The translations under genes were made by a program, and so were the position numbers. The notes beneath the pieces were generated by a model. It worked only from the letters and a program-made list of their open reading frames with translations, ran no database searches and was not told the DNA's origin. Below are positions 34,281 through 43,018 of a DNA stretch of 64,000 bases, piece by piece. Every line of letters starts with the position of its first letter. Position 1 is the stretch's first letter. This DNA is from Chitinophaga sp. GbtcB8. Lineage in GTDB: Bacteria > Bacteroidota > Bacteroidia > Chitinophagales > Chitinophagaceae. The stretch lies in NCBI RefSeq assembly GCF_019091455.1, contig NZ_JAGXJN010000040.1, forward strand, positions 1 through 64,000, in the 5' to 3' direction.

Positions 34281-34961
34281 ATGAAACCACGACTGGTAGT
34301 GCTTTCCGGCGCCGGCATAAGCGCGGAAAGCGGGATCAAGACCTTCCGGGACAGCAATGGCCTGTGGGAAGAATATGATATTTATGAAGTGGCCTCTCCC
34401 CAGGGCTGGCAAAAGAACCCGGCCCTGGTGCTGGAGTTTTACAACCTGCGCCGTAAAGATGTAAGCACCGCGCAGCCCAATGCGGCCCACCTTGGCCTGG
34501 CGCAGCTGCAGGATAAATATGATGTACGTATTATAACCCAGAATATTGACGACCTGCATGAGCGGGCCGGCTCCCGGCATGTGCTGCACCTGCATGGGCA
34601 GATCTTCCAGATGCGCAGCGTGCTGGATGAGGAACGCATTTACCCCATTACAGAAGATATAAAACTGGGCGACCTGGCTGCTGACGGCGGACAGCTACGC
34701 CCGCACATTGTATGGTTTGGCGAAGCCGTGCCCATGATAGAGGTGGCGCTGAAAGAAGTGTTACAGGCAGATATTTTTGTAGTGGTGGGCACGTCTCTGA
34801 ACGTATACCCGGCAGCAGGGCTGCTGGATTATGTGGGGCCCAATGTACCTAAATATGTGATCGATAAAAGCATACCTGCAGTAAGTAATATACAGGAGCT
34901 GCATTGTATTGAGAAGCCGGCTACAGAAGGGGTAGCGGAGCTGATAAAGTTGCTGGCGTAA
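34281..34961 (+). CDS. Sirtuin (NAD-dependent protein deacylase), short, without zinc cysteines
   Basis: This 226-residue Sir2-family enzyme removes acyl groups from lysines using NAD. NAD-binding motifs are GAGISAESGIKTFRDSNGLW and TQNIDDLHERAG, with catalytic His in LHLHGQ (about residue 105). Y54 and R57 match the Y-x-x-R pair of SIRT5/CobB-type deacylases that favour succinyl or malonyl groups. The protein has only one Cys, so the usual four-Cys zinc ribbon is absent. It is convergent with the effector-like gene. Confidence 0.88.
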   Translation: MKPRLVVLSGAGISAESGIKTFRDSNGLWEEYDIYEVASPQGWQKNPALVLEFYNLRRKDVSTAQPNAAHLGLAQLQDKYDVRIITQNIDDLHERAGSRHVLHLHGQIFQMRSVLDEERIYPITEDIKLGDLAADGGQLRPHIVWFGEAVPMIEVALKEVLQADIFVVVGTSLNVYPAAGLLDYVGPNVPKYVIDKSIPAVSNIQELHCIEKPATEGVAELIKLLA

Positions 34962-34970
34962 TAACGCCGG

Positions 34971-36893
34971 TTAGTAATGGCGTTTATTAAAAGGTGTTCT
35001 TTCAATAAAGTTAATGTCATGTTCGCCCTGCCTTACCGTATGGGTTGCCTTTGCTTTAGGGATAGCTGCTGTGGCGGAAGCGGAAAATGATTTACTGGAG
35101 GATACGCGTATAACTACATCCGGTGCGCTGACCGTTACCCCCGGTCCGGCGCCGGCCTGCAGTCTTTTAGTGATCTTTGCCTTCCAGTTGGTGGTGGTGA
35201 AAAAGGTATTCAGGGAAGGGTGGCAATGTTCACATACGGTGTTGGGGTTAGAATACATATCCAGCACTAAAGCCACTATGCTAACAGTTTTGCCTGCAAG
35301 CGCGGCCAGCTGCCCATCAAATATGCCCAGGTTCTTGCTCAGGTATACGATCATGTCTTGCTCGCTATGCGCATGGTGACCATCATCATATTCATCTACA
35401 CTACCTATTTGCCCGCTGTTTACCAGCATGGTGGCAATTTTATCGGCCTTCTTATGCTTTTTATCAACAGACGACGTGGTTTTTCCGCTACCGAAGAAAA
35501 GGGTTACGCCGGTGGCCAGCTTTAATTCACCACCATCCAGGTATACCAGGCTAAAACGGGCGTTAATGCCATTCCCATGTAAGCTTTCCGGCTCATATAA
35601 TGCGTCGTGTAAGGCTTCGCCCTCCAGGGGTAAGGAGCGGCGGGCGCCGGTTGGCTGATAGCGAATATCCATAGTCTTTATCATGGTGCGGTCATGGGTG
35701 GTGCCTTTGATGCTAAGCGCAGGCTGCTTCCACTTTACGGCATATTTCTCCTCCAGCAATGAGGGCCTGTAGGTTTTTAAGCCACTGGCCCTGTCAGCGG
35801 TATATTTTTCCCCGGCTTCCCTGGCAGTTTCCTGTAAAGCAATGATGCCTTCCGTTTGTTCAGCCGGCAATGTTCTGCTTACGGCAGCACCGCCGATCGT
35901 AATTACTAATACGCCCCATTCGTCAAACTGGTTTTTCAATGCCTTCGCCGCGGGGCCGTAGTTTTGAAGCGGTTTTATATAAGTTGCTCTTTGTCCGTCC
36001 AGTAATTTCCCGGCAATGGCAGCCACATTCATAATACCGTAATAGTAGGCGCCTACTTTTACCCACCATTTTTTACCTCCCTCGTCGTAGAATAATTTAC
36101 CTGCAGAAATTTTAATATCCCATTCAACATCCGGCGTGGCTGCTGCTTTCCCTTTTTTCTCTTCTTTTGTTTCGCCGCTTGCAACTGCGTCCACTTCTTC
36201 CTCTTCGGAACTATCTTTTGTTTTCTTTTTAACCTTTGCTTTCTTTTTCTGGCGCTCTTTTGATCTGCCTTTTTTGCGTTTGCTGCTGCTGCTGTTGCTC
36301 CTGTTCCTTTTCCTGCTCGGGGCTTCACCGCGGTCCGATGTATCGCTTCCGCTTTCACTGGCTGTGGGGAGGGAAGTGCTGGTAGTGGTTGTTGCGATGA
36401 TATCTTCTTCTTCTGAAAGCAGTTCCGGTGCTGCAACATTCTCCTGGCCGCCGTCGTCTTCTTCCTCTTCTTCGCCTCCACCCAGGAAGGCCGCCATGCT
36501 CTTATCCCATTTGCTGGCGGTCGGACGGCTCATCCAGGTGGCAATTTCCCGCATCTTCTCCGGTGTATATTTTGTCTTGTCCCGCAGGGCATTAAAGAAC
36601 AGGGCACTATTCTCCTCAGTTGTACCGGGCACCAGCTCTGGTGGTTTTGCAGGGTCAAAAGAAACATAAACAGCGGTACGCTGCACAATGGCCGGCCCTT
36701 TTTGCGCTGTAGCTGCATTCCGGTTAGCAGCAGCCTGCAATTGCGCCTGCGCCTGTACACGCCGGCTGTTATCAGCCATTTGCTGGTAAGCTTTTAACTG
36801 TTTTACATTTGGTGGCTGTTCATGCGCCCTGGCAGCAGTTTCATGGGCTATAGCCTTTGTAGCGGAGGAAGTTTCGTTAGTACCGGTTTTCAT
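34971..36893 (-). CDS. Probable secreted effector/toxin with deaminase-like C-terminus
   Basis: This 640-residue protein is of unusual composition. Residues 20-75 (EQPPNVKQLKAYQQMADNS, then an IVQR motif) resemble the N-termini of DUF4157-linked and eCIS-cargo proteins of Bacteroidota, as I recall them. Residues about 140-240 are acidic, then Ser/Lys/Arg-rich (APSRKRNRSNSSSSKRKKGR, KKAKVKKKTKD), like a bipartite nuclear localisation signal. Near the C-terminus, HSE (509-511) and CEHC (554-557) give the HxE...CxxC zinc motif of cytidine-deaminase-fold toxins. It has no signal peptide and no DUF4157 domain. No immunity gene is adjacent. I infer an injected deaminase effector, possibly aimed at eukaryotic nuclei. 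Confidence 0.65.
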   Translation of the reverse strand: MKTGTNETSSATKAIAHETAARAHEQPPNVKQLKAYQQMADNSRRVQAQAQLQAAANRNAATAQKGPAIVQRTAVYVSFDPAKPPELVPGTTEENSALFFNALRDKTKYTPEKMREIATWMSRPTASKWDKSMAAFLGGGEEEEEDDGGQENVAAPELLSEEEDIIATTTTSTSLPTASESGSDTSDRGEAPSRKRNRSNSSSSKRKKGRSKERQKKKAKVKKKTKDSSEEEEVDAVASGETKEEKKGKAAATPDVEWDIKISAGKLFYDEGGKKWWVKVGAYYYGIMNVAAIAGKLLDGQRATYIKPLQNYGPAAKALKNQFDEWGVLVITIGGAAVSRTLPAEQTEGIIALQETAREAGEKYTADRASGLKTYRPSLLEEKYAVKWKQPALSIKGTTHDRTMIKTMDIRYQPTGARRSLPLEGEALHDALYEPESLHGNGINARFSLVYLDGGELKLATGVTLFFGSGKTTSSVDKKHKKADKIATMLVNSGQIGSVDEYDDGHHAHSEQDMIVYLSKNLGIFDGQLAALAGKTVSIVALVLDMYSNPNTVCEHCHPSLNTFFTTTNWKAKITKRLQAGAGPGVTVSAPDVVIRVSSSKSFSASATAAIPKAKATHTVRQGEHDINFIERTPFNKRHY

Positions 36894-36942
36894 GAGGGCA
36901 TACGGATATTGATCCTAAAGTACTGAAATTATATAAAATAAA

Positions 36943-36966
36943 AAGTCCCGCCTTTCGGCAGGACTT
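36943..36966 (-). terminator. Intrinsic terminator after the saccharopine dehydrogenase gene
   Basis: Stem AAGTCC + GCC / GGC + GGACTT (36943-36952 with 36957-36966). Read on the minus strand it is followed by a T-rich run, so it ends the gene at 37012. Confidence 0.8.
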
Positions 36967-37011
36967 CATTATCAAACGGAGAGTTCATCATAGGAAAAAA
37001 AGACTTTCTAT

Positions 37012-38337
37012 CTATTCAAAACTCTCTTCAAAACGGATATCGAATTCTTCGAGTTCTTTTAGTACTGGATTATAAACTTCGGGCATCGTGGGGATCTGGA
37101 GGCCCGTAACGGTGATCTTTTCCTGCAGCATTAGCTTAGCCATAATACCCAGGGGGAGCCCTACCGTTTTTGCCATGGCCGTCCGTAAGCTATCTTCGCC
37201 CTGCACAATCATATAGCTGTGCATCCGCGTGGCCATGTTGCGCCGTTCAAATTCTATCTCATGCATCATCACTATCATATCCTTATCACTGGGCTGCATG
37301 ATGAGGCGCGCTTCCATAATGTGCTGCAAGATAGCAGCATTCGTTTGTTCTCCCAAATTTATTAAATCGCCATTCAATAATCCCAGGTATTTCAGCTGCC
37401 GTAGGATCTTGGATTTACTGCTTACATTCAGGTATTGCGCCATGTTCTCCTCATTGCTTAGCTGCTTATCTATTTTCACATGCTGGGTGGCCCATTTGAA
37501 ATAGGTGAGGTGGTCTGTTTGCAGCTTGCGGGTATCGTCTGTAAGGCCCAGCTTTATCACTGCGCTCCAGCCTTCGCAAAAATCAGGATAACGCAGCGTG
37601 GCCCGCATAAAAGTGGGAATGTTCTCCAGGTGGTAGGAGGACATGTAGGCCAGTGAATCCCGGTTAGGATAATATGCCAGCTTGCCCAGGCCGGGGATCT
37701 GTATGGTTTTGGACTGATCAAAAAGTTGTTCGTGGCTCAGCTCCTTCACCTTGCCTTTATCACGGTAGGTAGCGCCTGCCTGGCCTGCCAGCACTATGTT
37801 ACGGGCGTTCCAGGATATTTTGTACTGCCATGCGTTATCATTGCTTTCCGGGGAAATGAGCCCGCCGCAGTAAGAGCGGAATGAATAAATAAGCCCGCCT
37901 TTCTTTTCAATGGAATGGATCACTTTCATGGCCGACATATGATCAATGCCGGGGTCTAAGCCCATCTCGTACATGAACAGCAGGCCGGCCTGCTCAATCT
38001 CTTTTTCCAGCTTGCGTACTTCCGGATCAATATAGGATGCGGTGAGCAGGTGTTTTTTAAATTGAAGACAGTCGCGGGCTACCAGTATGTGCAGGGCAGG
38101 GGGCAACAGGGAAATTACCAGGTCGGCTTCCGTAATCAGCGGCTGGCGTGCATCCTGGTCCTTTACATCAATAGCTGCGGGCGTAACGTAATAGGATTTC
38201 CCGGTTTTGGCTTTTATTAACATTAAGTCATGGTCCACTACCGTTACATGCCATTTCTGCCTGGGTGCATTGTTTACCAAATAATCGATCAGGCAGGTGG
38301 CAGACTTTCCGGCGCCAAACAACAGAATGTTTCTCAT
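37012..38337 (-). CDS. Saccharopine dehydrogenase family protein
   Basis: This 441-residue Rossmann NAD(P)-binding enzyme opens with MRNILLFGAGKSATCLIDYL and later has MYEMGLDPGIDHMSAMKVIH, both typical of the saccharopine dehydrogenase (Lys9-like) family. Members make or break the saccharopine link between lysine and glutamate; some Bacteroidota use them in lysine breakdown. A C-terminal domain with a conserved PDFCEGWSAVIKLG segment completes the fold. Single gene with its own terminator, divergent from gyrA. Confidence 0.85.
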   Translation of the reverse strand: MRNILLFGAGKSATCLIDYLVNNAPRQKWHVTVVDHDLMLIKAKTGKSYYVTPAAIDVKDQDARQPLITEADLVISLLPPALHILVARDCLQFKKHLLTASYIDPEVRKLEKEIEQAGLLFMYEMGLDPGIDHMSAMKVIHSIEKKGGLIYSFRSYCGGLISPESNDNAWQYKISWNARNIVLAGQAGATYRDKGKVKELSHEQLFDQSKTIQIPGLGKLAYYPNRDSLAYMSSYHLENIPTFMRATLRYPDFCEGWSAVIKLGLTDDTRKLQTDHLTYFKWATQHVKIDKQLSNEENMAQYLNVSSKSKILRQLKYLGLLNGDLINLGEQTNAAILQHIMEARLIMQPSDKDMIVMMHEIEFERRNMATRMHSYMIVQGEDSLRTAMAKTVGLPLGIMAKLMLQEKITVTGLQIPTMPEVYNPVLKELEEFDIRFEESFE

Positions 38338-38574
38338 AGTTCTTCTTTAAGCTTTATCATGGTTACAGAATCAGGGGAAATAACAGCAGTGATCTTACAT
38401 ATGTTCGGAATTTTTAGAAGATCCGATTTCAAAGGTGTCTAATTTATTTTTCCCGCGCTGTTTAATATCTGATTATCATATTGTTAAAAACAAATAGTTT
38501 GCCAATATTTTTTTTATTCTATATAGGAATATTTAAATATATTATCAGCTTACTGCATTGGAGATGCGTGGAAG

Positions 38575-38609
38575 GGTCCATGGTCGATGGTCGGGGGACC
38601 ATGGCATAG
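38575..38609. repeat. Heptad array, GGTCCAT dialect
   Basis: GGTCCAT, GGTCGAT, GGTCGGG, GGACCAT, GGCATAG in register. Confidence 0.72.
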
Positions 38610-38739
38610 CTCGTGAAAAAACGCAGTTCAGGTTATGGCAGAATGGCGGTTATGTGGTGATTTTTTTTAATAAATACGATGGGAAATACGCATTTGAACC
38701 CTGCATTTTCTGCACAAATATCAACCCCTGATCCAGGCA

Positions 38740-38767
38740 ATGGACCCTGGACTATGGACCGTTAAAC
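38740..38767. repeat. Heptad array, ATGGACC dialect
   Basis: ATGGACC, CTGGACT, ATGGACC, GTTAAAC, about 50 bases before the gyrA -7 element and in the opposite orientation to the array at 38575. Confidence 0.68.
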
Positions 38768-38816
38768 ATTTATGCACAACCTTTCCCACAGCGGCTGAAT
38801 ACCGGCTTAAAAATCG

Positions 38817-38824
38817 TATATTTG
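38817..38824 (+). promoter_or_regulatory. Candidate -7 element (TATATTTG) for gyrA
   Basis: Exact TAnnTTTG match about 120 bases upstream of the gyrA ATG. The -33 box is unclear. Confidence 0.5.
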
Positions 38825-38943
38825 CACCTCTGCTTTCTGAAGCAGAAAAAACTGTAAACCAATAATTAACGATGTACAACTTATGATTTTACATAGCGCC
38901 ATTTTGCCATGTAAGGTCAAACAGTTAAAATCAACATTCTGAT

Positions 38944-41520
38944 ATGGCAGAAAATACCGAAAACCAGGAAAATCAGGAAAGCAGGATTATCCAGATCAAC
39001 ATCGAGGAGCAAATGAAAACGGCTTACATAGATTACTCTATGTCTGTGATCGTAGGCCGCGCCTTACCGGATGTTAGAGATGGTATGAAGCCGGTGCACC
39101 GCCGCGTTTTATTCGGCATGAATGAGCTGGGCAATAACTCCAACAAAGCTTACAAGAAATCAGCCCGTGTGGTGGGTGAAGTAATGGGTAAATTTCACCC
39201 GCACGGTGATAAGGCCATTTACGACACCATTGCCCGCCTGGTACAGCCCTGGACCATGCGCTACCCGCTGGTAGACGGTCAGGGTAACTTTGGATCGGTA
39301 GACGGGGATGATCCGGCAGCCATGCGTTATACGGAGGTGCGTATGCAGAAGATCGCCGAGGCCATGCTGGAAGATATTGAAAAGGAAACCGTAGACTTTA
39401 CCCTCAACTTTGACGATACCCTGGAAGAGCCTACGGTATTGCCTACACGTATTCCAAACCTGCTGGTGAACGGCGCCTCCGGTATTGCCGTAGGTATGGC
39501 CACCAACATAATGCCTCACAACCTCAGTGAAGTGGTGGATGGTTTGATAGCGTATATTGATAACCGTGAGATCACTATCGAGGACCTCATTAAACATGTG
39601 AAAGCGCCTGATTTCCCTACCGGTGGTATCATTTACGGGTACGAAGGGGTGAAGCAGGGTTTTGAAACAGGCCGCGGCAGGGTAGTAGTGCGTGGTAAGA
39701 TCAACGTGGAAACCACGAAAGCCGGCCGCGAAAGGCTGGTGATCTATGAGCTGCCCTACCAGATCAACAAAGCCGTATTACACCAGAAAATAGCCCAGCT
39801 GGCAGATGACAAGATCATTGAAGGCATTTCCGAGGTACGCGATGAAAGCGACCGGGAAGGTATGCGCCTGGTAATAGACCTGAAGCGCGAAGCCATTGCC
39901 AACGTGGTAGTGAACCAGCTGTATAAATACTCTGAGCTGCAAACTTCTTACGGTATCAATAACGTGGCGCTGGTAAAAGGCCGTCCGCGTATCCTGAACC
40001 TGAAAGACCTGCTGGTAGAGTTTGTAGAGTTCCGTCATGAAGTGGTGCTGCGCAGAACGCGTTACGACCTGCGTAAAGCAGAAGAAAAGGCCCACATCCT
40101 GGCCGGTTACCTGATAGCGCTGGACCACCTGGATGAAGTGATAGCCCTGATCCGCGCTTCCCGCACACCGGAAGTAGCCAAGGAAGGGTTAATGACCCAG
40201 TTCGGCCTTTCTGAATTACAATCCAAAGCCATCCTGGAACTGCGTTTACAACGCTTAACCGGTATGGAGCGCGATAAGATCAAGGAAGAATATGATGAAG
40301 TAATGAAGCTGATCTCTTACCTGAAAGAAGTGCTGGGTGATGAAGCGCTGCGTTTCCGTATCATTAAGGACGAGCTGATGGATGTGAAGAAGAAGTTTGG
40401 CGATGAGCGTAAAACAGAGATCCAGTACCTGGCCAGCGAAATGCGCATAGAAGATATTATTGCCGAGGAAGATGTGGTGATCACCATTTCACACCTGGGT
40501 TATATCAAGCGTACCTCTGCCTACGATTACCGCCAGCAGAAACGCGGTGGCCGTGGCGCCATAGGCGGTAAAACCCGCGATGAGGATTATATAGAGCACC
40601 TGTTCGTAGCCTCTACCCACCATACCATGCTGTTCTTTACAGAAAAGGGCCGCTGCTTCTGGTTAAAGGTGTACGAAATACCGGAAGGCGAAAAACAAAG
40701 CAAGGGCCGCGCCATCCAGAACCTGATCACGCTGCCTACGGATGATAAGATCCGCGCTATTATAGATATCAAGGACCTGGGCGATAAAGACTTTATTAAC
40801 AGCCATTACATTATACTGTGTACCAAGAACGGTATCATTAAAAAGACCTTACTGGAAGAATTCTCCCGCCCGCGCCAGAACGGTGTAAATGCCATTACCA
40901 TCAATGAAGGCGACCAGCTGCTGGAAGCTAAGCTCACCAATGGCAACAGCGAAATGATGATGGCCATCCAGAGTGGCCGCGCCATCCGTTTCCCGGAAAA
41001 TACCGTTCGCGATACAGGCCGTGGCGCCATTGGTGTACGCGGTATTGAGGTAGATAATGTGAAGGATGAAGTGGTTGGTATGATTTGTGTTAATAAGGAG
41101 GATGAGTCCCGTACGATCCTGGTGGTATCTGAAAAAGGCTTTGGTAAACGTACCAGCATTGACGAATACCGCATCACGAATCGCGGGGGCAAGGGGGTTA
41201 AAACCATTAATATCACGGAAAAAACCGGCAACCTGATCGCAGTGTTAGACGTTACTGAAAAAGACGACCTGATGATCACCTGTAAATCCGGCATTACCAT
41301 CCGCATGGCAGTAGCAGACATCCGCGAAGCCGGCAGGGCTACCCAGGGGGTACGCCTCATACGTTTGGACGATAGCGATGAAATAGCTGCTGTGGCAAGG
41401 CTGGATGAGCAGGAAGTGATTGCAGATATAACAGAAGAAAACGGCGAAATTACGGAAGGCGGGGAAAACACCGGCAGCACGGAAACAACGGATACTGCGG
41501 ACGCACAACCTACCGAATAG
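38944..41520 (+). CDS. gyrA: DNA gyrase subunit A
   Basis: This 858-residue breakage-reunion subunit of DNA gyrase works with GyrB to introduce negative supercoils. The active-site Tyr is in AAMRYTEVRM, the N-terminal DYSMSVIVGRALPDVRDG is canonical, and the C-terminal wrapping domain has the GyrA-box-like QQKRGGRGAIGG, which separates GyrA from ParC. The acidic C-terminal tail is normal for Bacteroidota. Full length and intact. It precedes a TPR gene in the same orientation. Confidence 0.96.
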   Translation: MAENTENQENQESRIIQINIEEQMKTAYIDYSMSVIVGRALPDVRDGMKPVHRRVLFGMNELGNNSNKAYKKSARVVGEVMGKFHPHGDKAIYDTIARLVQPWTMRYPLVDGQGNFGSVDGDDPAAMRYTEVRMQKIAEAMLEDIEKETVDFTLNFDDTLEEPTVLPTRIPNLLVNGASGIAVGMATNIMPHNLSEVVDGLIAYIDNREITIEDLIKHVKAPDFPTGGIIYGYEGVKQGFETGRGRVVVRGKINVETTKAGRERLVIYELPYQINKAVLHQKIAQLADDKIIEGISEVRDESDREGMRLVIDLKREAIANVVVNQLYKYSELQTSYGINNVALVKGRPRILNLKDLLVEFVEFRHEVVLRRTRYDLRKAEEKAHILAGYLIALDHLDEVIALIRASRTPEVAKEGLMTQFGLSELQSKAILELRLQRLTGMERDKIKEEYDEVMKLISYLKEVLGDEALRFRIIKDELMDVKKKFGDERKTEIQYLASEMRIEDIIAEEDVVITISHLGYIKRTSAYDYRQQKRGGRGAIGGKTRDEDYIEHLFVASTHHTMLFFTEKGRCFWLKVYEIPEGEKQSKGRAIQNLITLPTDDKIRAIIDIKDLGDKDFINSHYIILCTKNGIIKKTLLEEFSRPRQNGVNAITINEGDQLLEAKLTNGNSEMMMAIQSGRAIRFPENTVRDTGRGAIGVRGIEVDNVKDEVVGMICVNKEDESRTILVVSEKGFGKRTSIDEYRITNRGGKGVKTINITEKTGNLIAVLDVTEKDDLMITCKSGITIRMAVADIREAGRATQGVRLIRLDDSDEIAAVARLDEQEVIADITEENGEITEGGENTGSTETTDTADAQPTE

Positions 41521-41697
41521 TTTTAATTTGAAATAATTGATAATACGATTGTGGACTTAGTGGACAATTTTGCCATTAGGTTCATAATCGTTGTCATTAT
41601 TTGAAATTAATCACAGATATTTACGATCCTGAAATTGGAAATGTAATCTAAAAACAAACCATACTTATATTGTTATCAGCAACTAAAAATTGAGCTC

Positions 41698-42963
41698 ATG
41701 AAAAAACTATTGGTATCTTTTCTTTTTTGCAGTGCCGGACTTGCTGCCGTTGCGCAAAAAGGTAAGGTTAACAGCGCGGAAGACGCACTGAAGAACCAGG
41801 ACCTTGCAAAGGCTAAAGCGGACATTGACGAAGCCCTGCAAAACGAAAAAACTAAAGATGATGCCAAAACATGGTATGTAAAGGGCAAAGTAATGGAAGC
41901 CATGGCCACTAAAGATAAGAGTGTGCCGGAAGCGCTGGAGGCATTTGATGCTTACCAGAAAGCCCTGGATAAAAATGCAAAGATGCCTGAGGCGCTGCTG
42001 GAAATTAACCAGCGTATGTTTAACCTGTATGCTACTGTAGGTAACGCAGGTTATGGTAACCTGAACGACCAGAAATGGGACTCAGCCTACCAGAACTTCC
42101 ATAAGGCATTTGAAATTGCAAGGTATTACAATGGCAAGAACCTCAGCGGTTCCATTCCCACGGATACTTCTATGACCTTTTACCTGGGTTATGCTGCACA
42201 ACAGGCCAGCCAGAAAGACGCTACCTTAAAGGATACGGCGCTGACCTACCTGCAAAAAGCAGTAGACCTGCAGTTTAAAGGCGAACCGGCCCTGTATGTA
42301 ATACTGGCACAGGCTTACGAAGAAAAAGGCGATAACGCCAACTGGTTAAAAACCATTGAAGAAGGTAAGAAAGCCTACCCGAAAGACAAGCGCTTTAACG
42401 ACATGGAAATGATCTATTACTCCAAAACAGGTAAAACTGCGGAGTTAATGACCATGCTGGAAAAGAAGGTACAGGAAAATCCCAACGATTTCCAGACCCA
42501 GTTGGATTATGCTATCCGCGTGGATAACATGGCCAACCCCCGGGATGAAAAAGGTGAGGACCAGGCTAAACCTGCTAATTACGATGAGCTGATGGGCAAA
42601 GCGGAAGCAGGTTACAAAAAAGCCCTGGAGCTGAATGCCGCCGACCCTACCGCTAACTTCCAGTTAGGCGCCCTGTTCTTTAACCGCGCAGTAGGTTTTA
42701 ATAAAGAGCTGAATGGCTTAAGCAGCAAAGAGCAAAGCTCTCCCAAAGCAAAAGAGCTGCAGGCTAAAGTAGAAGAGCTGATGAACACTGCGCTGCCTTA
42801 CTTTGAGAAAGCAGATGCCGGTTTTGCCGCCAAAGGCAACCTGGAAGCTGGCGACAAGCAGACCTACGAAAGCTGCCTGTACGCGCTGCAAAAGATCTAC
42901 GCTATCAAGAACCAGACTGCTAAGGTGGATGAAGTGAAGAAGAAGCTGGACGGATTGAAATAG
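41698..42963 (+). CDS. Exported tetratricopeptide-repeat protein
   Basis: This 421-residue periplasmic protein has a signal peptide (MKKLLVSFLFCSAGLAAVAQ) followed by TPR-like helical pairs. These include AKADIDEALQNEKTKDDAKTWY, then AEAGYKKALELNAADPTANFQLG. No catalytic domain is seen. TPR proteins of this length after gyrA recur in Bacteroidota and probably scaffold envelope complexes. Partner unknown. Confidence 0.85.
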   Translation: MKKLLVSFLFCSAGLAAVAQKGKVNSAEDALKNQDLAKAKADIDEALQNEKTKDDAKTWYVKGKVMEAMATKDKSVPEALEAFDAYQKALDKNAKMPEALLEINQRMFNLYATVGNAGYGNLNDQKWDSAYQNFHKAFEIARYYNGKNLSGSIPTDTSMTFYLGYAAQQASQKDATLKDTALTYLQKAVDLQFKGEPALYVILAQAYEEKGDNANWLKTIEEGKKAYPKDKRFNDMEMIYYSKTGKTAELMTMLEKKVQENPNDFQTQLDYAIRVDNMANPRDEKGEDQAKPANYDELMGKAEAGYKKALELNAADPTANFQLGALFFNRAVGFNKELNGLSSKEQSSPKAKELQAKVEELMNTALPYFEKADAGFAAKGNLEAGDKQTYESCLYALQKIYAIKNQTAKVDEVKKKLDGLK

Positions 42964-42983
42964 TAATTACGAATTAATTATAG

Positions 42984-43018
42984 GCCGGCCTGAAAGTGAT
43001 TTCAGGCCGGCTTTTTTT
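42984..43018. terminator. Strong intrinsic terminator
   Basis: A 12-bp stem GCCGGCCTGAAA / TTTCAGGCCGGC (42984-42995 with 43000-43011) is followed by seven T's. It serves the TPR gene. The T-run overlaps the 3' end of the convergent ABC-M1 gene, which may share it. Confidence 0.9.

Larger units (their letters stand above)
38338..38943. other. 606-base divergent gap with two heptad arrays and gyrA promoter
   Basis: This gap lies between saccharopine dehydrogenase and gyrA. It is AT-rich, carries heptad arrays at 38575 and 38740, a -7 element at 38817, and a small TCTGCTT/AAGCAGA hairpin near 38830-38846 in the gyrA leader. No ORF is supported. Confidence 0.6.

Noticed and set aside
36059..36481. 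Lys/Arg-rich frame considered as a histone-like DNA-binding protein
   Set aside because: It is an out-of-frame or internal reading of the effector-like gene; the 640-residue frame is continuous and has motifs at both ends.
36136..36669. A 177-residue plus-strand ORF rich in Ser and Phe
   Set aside because: It is the antisense shadow of the acidic and Lys-rich segment of the effector-like gene.
40806..41480. A 224-residue minus-strand ORF
   Set aside because: Antisense inside gyrA; Ser/Arg-rich composition is the complement of the gyrA codons.
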